A stretch of 12,394 nt of DNA from Solirubrobacterales bacterium. GTDB taxonomy: Bacteria; Actinomycetota; Thermoleophilia; Solirubrobacterales; Solirubrobacteraceae. Both the position numbers and the translations under genes were made by a program. Of the stretch, positions 6,495 through 12,394 are shown in pieces. Below the pieces are notes generated by a model. It searched no databases and was not told where the DNA came from. It was given only the letters and a program-made list of their open reading frames with translations. The stretch's first letter is position 1, and each line of letters starts with the position of its first letter. The stretch spans positions 1,011-13,404 of the forward strand of contig PMKB01000035.1 of NCBI GenBank assembly GCA_003157595.1, in the 5' to 3' direction.

Positions 6495-6799
6495 ATGAGC
6501 ACGGCCGAGCAGTTGGTGATCGGCAGCGAGATCGCCTGCAGCGACAGCGTGTGCGGGAGTTGGCGCGGGTGGTCGTCGATCGGCTCACCCGCGCCCTGAC
6601 GAATCTGGTCGTCGAGCCGGCGGATCGGCACGCTGCCGGCCGCCTGGTGGCGATCGCGCTCGTCGCCGAGGCTCGGGCCGGCGTCCGCCTGCACTGCACG
6701 ATGGCTGAGTTTCAGTGGCCGCGACGCTCGGGATCGCGGTTGCAGCTTCCGCGGTCGGCACGTCCGGCCGTTCAACCTAACGGCGGCACGGGCCGATGA
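6495..6799 (+). pseudogene. PRC-barrel-like protein gene, disrupted by a 1-bp frameshift
   Basis: The reading frame from the ATG at 6495 gives MSTAEQLVIGSEIACSDSVCG and then falls into unrelated sequence, stopping at 6597-6599. A different frame picks up at about 6554 with ELARVVVDRLTRALTNLVVE, then GRLVAIALV, and RLHCTMAEF, ending at the TGA at 6797-6799. Joined, these follow the actinobacterial PRC-barrel-like pattern (charged start, C-x-D-x-x-C-G, RVVVDPxxRxxTHLVVEP, GRLVPxxLV, RLxCTxAEF). Adding one G to the GGG run at about 6553-6556 restores a single frame. The C-terminus after AEF is basic and does not look like the family, so it may be degraded too. The gene ends 7 bp before pilT. A sequencing error in the G-run is the main alternative. 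It fills most of the 355-bp gap between flanking genes. Confidence 0.72.
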
Positions 6800-6806
6800 G
6801 TCAAGA

Positions 6807-7955
6807 GTGATCGACATTGACCTGGCACTGCGCGCGCTCGTCGCTCGCGACGGATCCGATCTGCACCTGAAGGCCGGCGCGGTCCCGATGGCTCGCATCA
6901 ACGGCGAGCTCGCGCCGTTGGGCGGCGAGGAGTGGCCGGCGCTTCAGCCCGGCGACACAGAGCAGGTGCTGGACGAGATGCTGGGCAGGGGCATGCGGCA
7001 TGACGAGTTCGAGCAGCGCCACGAGATCGACGTCTCGCGCGAGATCGCCGACGTCGCACGGTTTCGGATCAATGCGCGCCAGCAGCGCGGCGGTGTCGCG
7101 CTCGTAGCGCGTGCCATTCCCCACCGCATCCGCACGATCGAAGAGCTGGCGCTGCCGCCCGTCGTGGCCCGCATGGCGGAGGAACAGCGCGGGATCATCC
7201 TCGTGACCGGGACGACCGGCTCGGGCAAGTCGACGACGCTGGCGGCGATGATCCATCACATCAACGTCAACCGTGCCGCGAACATCGTCACGATCGAAGA
7301 CCCGATCGAGTTCGTCCACCGCGATCGCCGCTCGATGATCGGCCAGCGTGAGGTCGGCGTCGACACCGTCTCCTTCAAGGACGCGCTGCGGCGCGTGCTG
7401 CGACAAGACCCCGACGTGATCCTGATCGGTGAGATGCGCGACGAGGAAACCGTCCAGACCGCGATGTCGGCGGCGGAGACCGGCCACCTCGTGCTCTCGA
7501 CGATCCACACCCTCGATGCGGGGGAGACGATCAACCGCATGCTCGAGTTCTTCGCTCCCAACCACCACCAGCAGGTGCGCGCGATGCTCGCAAGCACGCT
7601 GCGCGGCGTGATCTCGCAGCGTCTCGTCCCCGCCGCCGACGGCGGGCGTGTCCCGGTCTGCGAGATCCTCCGCATGACCGGCCGCGTCCACGACAAGATC
7701 GTCAAGCCAGACGAGACCGCCGACCTCACGGCCGTGATCACCGAGGGCGGATACGACGGGATGCAGACCTTCGACCAGGCGCTGTACGAGCACGTCGTCG
7801 CGGGGCGCGTGACGCTCGAGGACGCGATGCAGCCGGCGACCAGTCCCCACGACTTCAAGCTGCTGCTGGAGTCCGCGGGCCGCCGCGGCACGACGATGGC
7901 CGACGTGCTCGAAGTTCCGCCGACGGCCGCGGACGAGGTCGCGCGAGCCGCCTGA
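6807..7955 (+). CDS. pilT: PilT-type twitching motility / pilus retraction ATPase
   Basis: This 382-residue cytoplasmic AAA-like secretion ATPase belongs to the PilT/PilU branch of the GspE superfamily. It has the SDLHLKAG...P-x-R-I-N-G-E-L N-terminal element at 17-35, Walker A GTTGSGKST at 135-143, the Asp box TIEDPIEF at 162-169, Walker B DVILIGEMRD at 203-212, and the His box with H227 and H234 in GHLVLSTIHT. Length is normal. Known PilT hexamers depolymerise type IV pili using ATP. The AIRNLIRE retraction motif of classical PilT is not present; the equivalent region reads LTAVITEGG before GMQTFDQAL. The GTG at 6807 is the only ATG, GTG or TTG in this frame after the stop at 6597-6599, although its Shine-Dalgarno is weak. 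It lies 7 bp after the frameshifted gene. No other pilus genes are in the window. Confidence 0.92.
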   Translation: MIDIDLALRALVARDGSDLHLKAGAVPMARINGELAPLGGEEWPALQPGDTEQVLDEMLGRGMRHDEFEQRHEIDVSREIADVARFRINARQQRGGVALVARAIPHRIRTIEELALPPVVARMAEEQRGIILVTGTTGSGKSTTLAAMIHHINVNRAANIVTIEDPIEFVHRDRRSMIGQREVGVDTVSFKDALRRVLRQDPDVILIGEMRDEETVQTAMSAAETGHLVLSTIHTLDAGETINRMLEFFAPNHHQQVRAMLASTLRGVISQRLVPAADGGRVPVCEILRMTGRVHDKIVKPDETADLTAVITEGGYDGMQTFDQALYEHVVAGRVTLEDAMQPATSPHDFKLLLESAGRRGTTMADVLEVPPTAADEVARAA

Positions 7956-7979
7956 GAAGTCGTCTCGCGAGACGGCTTC
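7956..7979. terminator. Bidirectional terminator hairpin between pilT and the YceI gene
   Basis: GAAGTCGTCTCG (7956-7967) is followed immediately by CGAGACGGCTTC (7968-7979), a 12-bp inverted repeat with one T/G mismatch (7960/7975). It starts directly after the pilT stop and lies 29 bp beyond the convergent YceI stop. In RNA the stem would be about 10 bp with a 4-nt loop. No strong U-run follows on either strand. Confidence 0.6.
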
Positions 7980-8008
7980 CAGCTCGCCTCGACCCGCAGC
8001 GTGGCGCT

Positions 8009-8734
8009 CTACGCGCGCTTGAGGTGCAGGTCGAACTCCATCGTGGCCACGGCGGTCACGCTGACGAAGCCGCCGACACTCGGCGCCGTCATGTTGAACT
8101 CGCCCCACGGGAACGTGATCGAGCCGACGGCCTGGATTCGCGAGGTCGAGACGCGCATCTGCAGCGGGATCGTCAGTCGCCGGGCGGTGCCGTGGATGGT
8201 GACGACACCGGTCACCGCCACAGCGACGACCCCTCCGCTCAACGCGCTCGCGGGCAGCTTCAGCGGCGTCGAGAGCACGAAGCCGGCCTTTGGATAGGTC
8301 GCGCTCTGCAGGCCGATCGTGCGAATGTGCTGGTCGCGGAGCTGCTCGTTGCTCTTGAGCGTTTCGACATCGATCACGAACGAGGCCGCGGTAACGCTGA
8401 GCGTGCCGCTCGAGTCGGCGAGGGTTGCGCTGCCGGTGATCGCCGACGTCCGCCCGACCGCGTCGCTCAACGCCGGCAGGAACGCGAGCTTCTCGCGCAC
8501 GCGGTAGCCGGCCTGCGAGCCGGAGGCGATCGTCCAGCTGCCCGCGAGCACCGAGACGGACCCGACCGGCTTGGCGCTCGTCGTCGATGCCAGGGCGAAC
8601 GGCTTCGGAGAGGAGGTCGGGAAGATCACGAAGTAGATCAGCGCAGCTGCGGCCACGACGAGCGCGACGACCGCGCCGCCGATCGCCGCGAGCCGGCCGC
8701 GCGTGGTCTTCGGAGCTCTGGGCAGCCACGGCAT
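8009..8734 (-). CDS. Membrane-anchored YceI family (lipocalin-like, lipid-binding) protein
   Basis: From the ATG at 8734 the product is 241 residues. A basic start (MPWLPRAPKTTRGR) precedes one hydrophobic helix at about 15-38 that looks like a signal anchor, with no clear signal-peptidase site or lipobox. A Ser/Thr/Pro/Ala-rich spacer follows, then a complete YceI domain from about 65 to 238: GSWTIASGSQAGY, VGRTSAITGSATL, SNEQLRDQHIRT, TIHGTARRLTIPLQ and FDLHLK. YceI proteins form an extended lipocalin barrel that binds isoprenoids or similar amphiphiles, and the domain should lie outside the membrane. GGAAGGA stands 10 nt before the ATG. The alternative start at 8806 would add 24 residues and lacks such a site. 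The 162 bp between this gene and the next stop hold no gene I can support. Confidence 0.88.
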   Translation of the reverse strand: MPWLPRAPKTTRGRLAAIGGAVVALVVAAAALIYFVIFPTSSPKPFALASTTSAKPVGSVSVLAGSWTIASGSQAGYRVREKLAFLPALSDAVGRTSAITGSATLADSSGTLSVTAASFVIDVETLKSNEQLRDQHIRTIGLQSATYPKAGFVLSTPLKLPASALSGGVVAVAVTGVVTIHGTARRLTIPLQMRVSTSRIQAVGSITFPWGEFNMTAPSVGGFVSVTAVATMEFDLHLKRA

Positions 8735-8896
8735 CGGTCGAGAGTCCTTCCGTTCGCTGGCGAAACCGGCCCGAGCGGACCGGCGAGCCAGTGGATCCTG
8801 GCCCACGAGCCTCTATGAGAGCCAAGCGTTTCCTGAGTGTCAGCTGAGAGAGGTTCGAACCCCGAGCGGCCCGGCCCCAAGCACGTCACGGCTTAC

Positions 8897-9265
8897 TCAG
8901 GCTGGGCGGTCGCTGTGCCCCCGGCGGCGCGCCTCGTTCTCGCTCGCCTGGCGCCGAGCCTTCTGATCCGAGGCTTGGCGGGAGGCCTCATTCGCGATCG
9001 CCTGGTCGCGGGCCTTCTGATCCGAGGCTTGACGGTAGGCCTCGTTCTCGCTCGCCTGGCGCCGGGCCCTGTCATCCGAGGCCTGGCGGGAAGCCTCATT
9101 CGCGACCGCCTGGTCAGCGGCCTTCTCATCCGACGCTTGGCGGGAGGCTTCATTGTCGCTCGCCTGGCGCGATTCGCGGGCCACGCGGTCGGTCGCCTCG
9201 CTCGCCCGGCCAGCTTCGGCGGGGCTCCCAGGCGTGTGCTTGTGCCGCTTGAAGAGGTTCGCCAC
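8897..9265 (-). CDS. Small hydrophilic protein built of 9-residue repeats (function unknown)
   Basis: The GTG at 9265 opens a 122-residue protein. After a basic start (MANLFKRHKH) and a short spacer, residues about 32-114 consist of a degenerate 9-residue unit such as RQASDxKAR, RQASENEAY and QAxANEAS, grouped four at a time into 36-residue blocks. It is rich in Ala, Arg, Asp, Glu, Gln and Ser with almost no large hydrophobic residues, so a soluble extended helix or disordered region is likely, not a packed coiled coil. I do not recognise a family. The frame is supported by the repeat copies: they differ mostly at third codon positions of this frame. A -10-like TAGACT lies 9 nt before the GTG with no Shine-Dalgarno. 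The neighbours give no functional clue. Confidence 0.7.
   Translation of the reverse strand: MANLFKRHKHTPGSPAEAGRASEATDRVARESRQASDNEASRQASDEKAADQAVANEASRQASDDRARRQASENEAYRQASDQKARDQAIANEASRQASDQKARRQASENEARRRGHSDRPA
8933..9170. repeat. 108-bp tandem repeat, about 2.2 copies, inside the repeat-protein gene
   Basis: Copy 1 is 8933-9040, copy 2 is 9041-9148, and a partial third copy begins at 9149 and matches for about 22 bp. Each copy starts with the motif CTCGTTCTCGCTCGCCTGGC or a close variant. Each 108-bp unit contains four 27-bp subunits, so the array is hierarchical. It keeps the reading frame of the minus-strand gene. Confidence 0.9.
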
Positions 9266-9274
9266 GACAAGGCC

Positions 9275-9280
9275 AGTCTA
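9275..9280 (-). promoter_or_regulatory. Candidate -10 box for leaderless or near-leaderless repeat-protein transcript
   Basis: Minus-strand TAGACT fits TANNNT and ends 9 nt before the GTG at 9265. The 9 nt between (GGCCTTGTC) contain no Shine-Dalgarno. No clear -35 box is seen. Confidence 0.4.
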
Positions 9281-9386
9281 GCCCCGGAGCGGTGGCTGGC
9301 GGACTGATGGTGAAGGCGCCCGGAAAGCCACCGCGCAGCCGTGGTGGTCCGAGTTTCGGCCGGTCGCGGTCCTCGCGCGCCCGGAG

Positions 9387-9392
9387 TACAGT
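9387..9392 (+). promoter_or_regulatory. Candidate -10 box of the GYD-domain gene
   Basis: TACAGT fits TANNNT and would give a leader of about 33 nt, ending with a strong GGAGG (9423-9427) 4 nt before the ATG at 9432. It lies in the 166-bp divergent gap shared with the repeat-protein gene. Confidence 0.45.
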
Positions 9393-9431
9393 CGTGCCCG
9401 TCATCGACAGCCGCCATCGATCGGAGGATCA

Positions 9432-9725
9432 ATGCCCAGCTACCTCACCCTGATCAACTGGACAGACCAGGGCGTCAGGAACTTCAAGGAAAGCATCGAC
9501 CGCTACGAAGCTGCCGCGGAGGCGCTCGGCAAGCTGGGCGTCAAGTTCCGCGACATCTACTGGACCGTCGGCGCCTACGACCTGGTCGCGATCATCGACG
9601 CGCCCGACGAAGAAACCGCCACGGCGGGCCTGCTATCGATCGCCGCGCAGGGCGGCATCCGGACGACGACGCTGCGGGCCTTCGACACCAGCGAGATGCG
9701 GGGAGTCATCGCGAAAGCGGGCTGA
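9432..9725 (+). CDS. GYD domain protein
   Basis: This 97-residue soluble protein is a single GYD domain of standard length: Y-L-T-L-I-N-W-T-D-Q-G opening at 4-14, IDRYEAAAEALGKLG helix at about 22-36, IYWTVGAYDLVAIIDAPDEE at 42-61 with the signature G-x-Y-D at 47-50, and IRTTTLRAF at 76-84. GYD proteins adopt a ferredoxin-like alpha/beta fold and are usually small single-domain proteins of unknown role. The start is well set by GGAGG 4 nt upstream. It appears monocistronic, with its own -10-like box and, about 115 bp downstream, tandem hairpins that may end the transcript. Nothing nearby indicates a partner. Confidence 0.9.
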   Translation: MPSYLTLINWTDQGVRNFKESIDRYEAAAEALGKLGVKFRDIYWTVGAYDLVAIIDAPDEETATAGLLSIAAQGGIRTTTLRAFDTSEMRGVIAKAG

Positions 9726-9840
9726 TTGGGCTTGAGCTTGCGGCCACGGTGGGGACGCGCGCCGCACGCTCAGCCAATTCGGCGGCGGGGGTTACGGCTG
9801 CGCCCACGGACCGGACCGTCTCCCCTTCCCCCCCGATGAT

Positions 9841-9877
9841 GCGCCGATCGGGGCGCTTCAGCTTTGCGCAGCGAAGC
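9841..9877 (+). terminator. Tandem hairpins downstream of the GYD gene, possible terminator
   Basis: GCGCC (9841-9845) pairs with GGCGC (9852-9856). GCTTTGC (9861-9867) pairs with GCGAAGC (9871-9877) through one wobble around a GCA loop, followed 4 nt later by GGTTTTGG. The short T-run makes the second hairpin the better terminator candidate. The rest of the 260-bp gap 9726-9985 shows no gene, but its last 90 bp are less GC-rich. Confidence 0.4.
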
Positions 9878-9945
9878 CGAGGTTTTGGGGCCCAGAAGTC
9901 AGTAAAAGGCCGCATTTCCTCATACGAACGTCCGCGATCTGCAAG

Positions 9946-9951
9946 TTATAT
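9946..9951 (+). promoter_or_regulatory. Candidate -10 box of the GH16 gene
   Basis: TTATAT, overlapping TATATG, is the most AT-rich hexamer before the GH16 gene. It would place the start site near 9958 and give a leader of about 28 nt. No convincing -35 box is seen. Confidence 0.4.
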
Positions 9952-9985
9952 GCCAGCGCTCAACTAGGGCTCCGATCTGGAAGGG

Positions 9986-11230
9986 ATGAGGCTATCCCGC
10001 TCAGCACTCAAAGCACTTCTCGCAATCGCCCTGGCCGGCGCTCCGCTGTCGATCATGGCGGTAGCCTGGCCGACCCCGGCGACAGCCATGAGGGCAGGCA
10101 CTCTGCCGACAGCCGTCGTGCGCCACCACGTCGCAGCGGCCGGCAAGTATCACGTCCGCGTCTCGATCACCACGCCCCACGCCGGCCACAGGACCGTGAG
10201 TCGCAGGGTCGTGCATATCGAGATCGGCACGCTCTCGCGCCGCGTCAAGACCGGCCGTCACGGGCGTGCAACGCTGAATGCGACCCTTCACGTCAAGAGG
10301 GGCACGCTGACGATCCGCGCCAGCGCGAAGCGGGCCAAGCCAGGCCTCGCCGTCAAGGTATCGCGAATCCGACGCCCCAAGACCAAGGGTTCCACGGGGT
10401 CAAGCGGCGCGACCGGCGCGACGGGCTCGACCGGTACGACCGGTACGACGACCCCGGTGCCGCCGGCCCTGACCGCCACCTTCGCTCCGGACGGTGCTCC
10501 GATCCTCGCCCTTCCGGCCGGCTTCGCACCGATCGTGAACTACACGAATTTGGTCAAGAGCTATGGGTTCAGCGGCTCGGGCCTGCCGGCCGATTGGACG
10601 GCGAGCGCCAACAGCTCGCACGGCATGAGCACGATGTACCAGCCCTCGCAGGTCACGATGACCGGTTCGTCGGTCGCGCTGACCGCGATCAACCAGCCTA
10701 GCGGCGGCTACCCCACGACCTCCGGGTGGATCTCGACCGAGGGCCAGTTCTCACTGACGCACGGCCTGATCGACTTCAGCGCGAAGATGCCGGCGGGCCA
10801 GGGACTGTGGTCAGGCCTGTGGCTCGACCAGCCCGACGGCAGCAACCCGTGGGGCGAGATCGACGTCGCGGAGATGCTTCTCAACAACACCACCGCGCTC
10901 TACGGCAGCGCACACGCCTGGGCTCCCTCGGATTGGGGCGAGTTGCAGAGCACCGTGATGAAGGCGGACGCCTCGCAGGGCTTCCACGACTACCAGCTGT
11001 CCTGGCAGCCTGGACTGCTGACCTGGGCAGTCGACGGCATCGCCTACGCGCAGTACACGCAGGCGCAGGCGCAGGCCGCGGGCTACCCGTGGGTATTCGA
11101 CGACGGATCCGGCTTCTACCTGATCGCGGACCTGGCGGTCGGCACATCCAGCGAGTGGGGCGGCGCACCCAGCGCGTCAACGGTATTCCCCGCCTCGGTG
11201 CTGCTGCAGTCGGTCAAGGTCTGGCAGTAG
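9986..11230 (+). CDS. Secreted GH16-type endo-beta-glucanase-like glycosidase
   Basis: This 414-residue protein has three parts. Residues 1-34 are a Sec signal peptide (MRLSRSALKALLAIALAGAP core, PATA cleavage region). Residues about 45-130 are a basic Arg/Lys/His-rich region with alternating hydrophobics, likely a small beta-sandwich, then a flexible Gly/Ser/Thr/Ala linker at about 134-158. Residues about 180-414 are a GH16 catalytic domain with the E-I-D-V-A-E motif at 291-296, giving nucleophile E291, helper D293 and acid/base E296. GH16 enzymes cleave beta-1,3/1,4-glucans, laminarin, agar or related glycans by a retaining mechanism; which one is not decidable here. An in-frame stop at 9965-9967 limits the start. 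GGAAGG lies unusually close to the ATG. It is transcribed alone and convergent with the next gene. Confidence 0.88.
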   Translation: MRLSRSALKALLAIALAGAPLSIMAVAWPTPATAMRAGTLPTAVVRHHVAAAGKYHVRVSITTPHAGHRTVSRRVVHIEIGTLSRRVKTGRHGRATLNATLHVKRGTLTIRASAKRAKPGLAVKVSRIRRPKTKGSTGSSGATGATGSTGTTGTTTPVPPALTATFAPDGAPILALPAGFAPIVNYTNLVKSYGFSGSGLPADWTASANSSHGMSTMYQPSQVTMTGSSVALTAINQPSGGYPTTSGWISTEGQFSLTHGLIDFSAKMPAGQGLWSGLWLDQPDGSNPWGEIDVAEMLLNNTTALYGSAHAWAPSDWGELQSTVMKADASQGFHDYQLSWQPGLLTWAVDGIAYAQYTQAQAQAAGYPWVFDDGSGFYLIADLAVGTSSEWGGAPSASTVFPASVLLQSVKVWQ

Positions 11231-11498
11231 ATCACCCACGTACCGTGATCCGGACACGCCGCGCCAGACACGCCGCGACGTGCCGAAGCGTTGCTCTGCC
11301 GCCGCGATCCTGATCCTCGTCGGCTTCCGGCAGACCGCCTTCTCAACGGGCGCAGGCAGCGGGAACCCGGCAGTGCACATCGCCGGGCGCCGTGAACGCG
11401 AGCAACGGCGGTCCGCTCCGGCGCTCCCCACAGCCCGATGGGTATGTTCCAGCGGCTGCGAAAAGCGCCGTCTGTGCCGGGTCGCCCGAGACGAGCTG
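11231..11498. other. Intergenic gap between convergent genes
   Basis: These 268 bp contain no gene I can support; open frames here have no family features. A weak hairpin (ATCAC 11231-11235 with GTGAT 11245-11249) follows the GH16 stop directly. An 11-bp direct repeat, GACACGCCGCG, occurs at 11253-11263 and 11267-11277. Either could help end transcription, but there is no good T-run. Confidence 0.4.
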
Positions 11499-12394
11499 CT
11501 AGCGCCGGCTGTTGTGTATGTAGCGCAGGCGGCCGAACGTGAGTCCCGTCACGCAGGCGCGGGCGGGAAGCAGGAACTCGAGCTCGTGCAGCCGCCCGGT
11601 GAACTCCAGCGGGATCAGCTGGCCGCCTGATCCGCGACCCCACTCGTGGGAGACGATCGCGAAGCCGCCGCCGTCCCTTGCGGTCAGCCTGACGGACACA
11701 GTCGAGCCGGCCGGCATGCGGAAGTGCACACGTATTGCATATGCAAGTCCGTTCGGCTGACTGTTCATGCGCTGTGCGCGCGCCAGCGGGACCTCCAGCC
11801 AGGACGCCGACCGCCCGGCAGGCACGCACGCGCTGGATCCCCCACGCGGCGCCGCCGCCACCCCGGCTGAGTGATTGGCTGCGGTCACCCTAGCCCGGGC
11901 GAGCAAGCCGCGTGTCGAGGCCACGAACCTCACCGGCAGAAGCCGGCCACGCGGACTGAGCACGTACACCGGCTTTGCGATTTCATCAACGCGTAGGTGC
12001 GGGTTGAACAGCGCCAGGAACACCCCGTAGCTCGGGACCGGGCCGAAGTGCCTTGGCAGCTCGCGCCCGGGGACGTTGAGGTCGATCAGCACAGGCTCTC
12101 GGCCGATCGCAGCCCTGACCTGCTTGTCGCTGGCGAGATATTCAGTCACGTATGCCCTGTCGCGGCCCGACTGTCGGACCTGATAATCCATCGCCTGCAG
12201 CGATGTGACGTAAAGCGCCGCGTATGCCGCCGCCACGGCTATGCCCGCAGCGGTGAGTGCACCCCGCGACGGCCGCCAGGTCACGAGCGCTCGCCATCCA
12301 CCCGCAGCGGGCCGGAGCGTCCTAAACGCCGGCCCTGCGCGCCGTCCACTCCAACGGGAGCCGATCGCGAACGCCGCAAGCACCAAGAACATGA
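11499..12394 (-). CDS. C-terminal part of a membrane protein, possibly a GT-C-type glycosyltransferase (partial)
   Basis: The minus-strand frame is open to the window edge and reads about 298 codons; the ATG at 12392 is probably internal because the fragment begins within a hydrophobic segment. Visible parts are a hydrophobic stretch at the edge, a basic loop (about 13-45), a last membrane helix at about 46-64 (LTAAGIAVAAAYAALYV), then about 230 residues that should be extracytoplasmic. They include KPVYVLSPRGRLLPVRF, a segment rich in alternating beta-strand pattern (LEVPLARA, YAIRVHFRMPAGSTVSVRLTA), and a closing ACVTGLTFGRLRYI. This layout of multi-helix body, final helix and C-terminal jelly-roll-like domain recalls actinobacterial polyprenol-dependent glycosyltransferases or related envelope proteins. 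The catalytic part is outside, so the function is inference. Confidence 0.6.
   Translation of the reverse strand, partial: MFLVLAAFAIGSRWSGRRAGPAFRTLRPAAGGWRALVTWRPSRGALTAAGIAVAAAYAALYVTSLQAMDYQVRQSGRDRAYVTEYLASDKQVRAAIGREPVLIDLNVPGRELPRHFGPVPSYGVFLALFNPHLRVDEIAKPVYVLSPRGRLLPVRFVASTRGLLARARVTAANHSAGVAAAPRGGSSACVPAGRSASWLEVPLARAQRMNSQPNGLAYAIRVHFRMPAGSTVSVRLTARDGGGFAIVSHEWGRGSGGQLIPLEFTGRLHELEFLLPARACVTGLTFGRLRYIHNSRR

Noticed and set aside
6801..8825. Minus-strand open frame of 674 codons covering pilT.
   Set aside because: It is antisense to pilT and an out-of-frame reading of the YceI gene, with shadow-type composition and no family features.
8852..8861. GGTTCGAACC resembles a tRNA T-loop and suggested a tRNA gene or attachment site.
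   Set aside because: On neither strand does a proper 5-bp T-stem form around it, and no matching acceptor or anticodon arm is found at the right distances. It is simply a 10-bp palindrome.
8933..9170. The regular repeats were considered as a CRISPR array.
   Set aside because: The units are contiguous with no unique spacers, diverge by codon position, and there are no cas genes.
8837..9307. Long plus-strand open frame with repeated LIRGLAGGLI-like units, opposite the repeat gene.
   Set aside because: It is the antisense reading of the 108-bp repeat, so its periodicity is inherited. Start context is poor, and repeat copies differ mainly at third positions of the minus-strand frame.
11116..11829. 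Minus-strand open frame of 237 codons across the GH16 3' end.
   Set aside because: It overlaps two supported genes in other frames and has Arg/Cys/Pro-rich shadow composition.

Overview
The window comes from a high-GC bacterium and looks like actinobacterial chromosome. Supporting signs are GTG starts, strong G/C preference at third codon positions, sparse TANNNT-type -10 boxes (two of them directly in front of GTG codons), and family content including DUF1003, DUF4232, YceI, GYD and a membrane protein with a C-terminal beta domain. A lone PilT ATPase in such a background would suit Thermoleophilia/Solirubrobacterales, but that placement is inference. There are no tRNA or rRNA genes, CRISPR arrays, insertion sequences or phage genes.

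Left third (1-4335, minus strand): a peptide/oligopeptide-type ABC importer operon in the unusual order permease C, binding protein, permease B, ATPase, with the ATPase cut by the window edge. A perfect 12-bp GC hairpin separates the binding protein from permease B and probably sets their ratio. The ATPase start overlaps the permease B stop (ATGA).

Middle (4336-8734): a divergent intergenic region leads into a DUF1003 membrane protein. It converges, with only 3 bp between stop codons, on a small four-helix membrane protein. Next come a secreted DUF4232 protein with a recognisable promoter and a 10-bp inverted repeat just upstream, then a PRC-barrel-like gene broken by a 1-bp frameshift, and 7 bp later a PilT-type ATPase. 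PilT converges on a membrane-anchored YceI-family protein across a shared hairpin.

Right third (8735-12394): a small hydrophilic protein made of 9-residue repeats (108-bp DNA period) is divergent from a GYD-domain protein. Then come a secreted GH16-type glycosidase with a basic N-terminal region and a Gly/Thr/Ser linker, and finally, convergent with it, the C-terminal end of a large membrane protein, possibly a GT-C-type glycosyltransferase.

Apart from the importer operon, most genes are single transcription units, and no obvious multi-gene novel system is visible. The most interesting items are the 9-residue repeat protein, the frameshifted PRC-like gene beside a solitary pilT, the stop-codon-containing convergent hairpin, and the putative operator of the DUF4232 gene.
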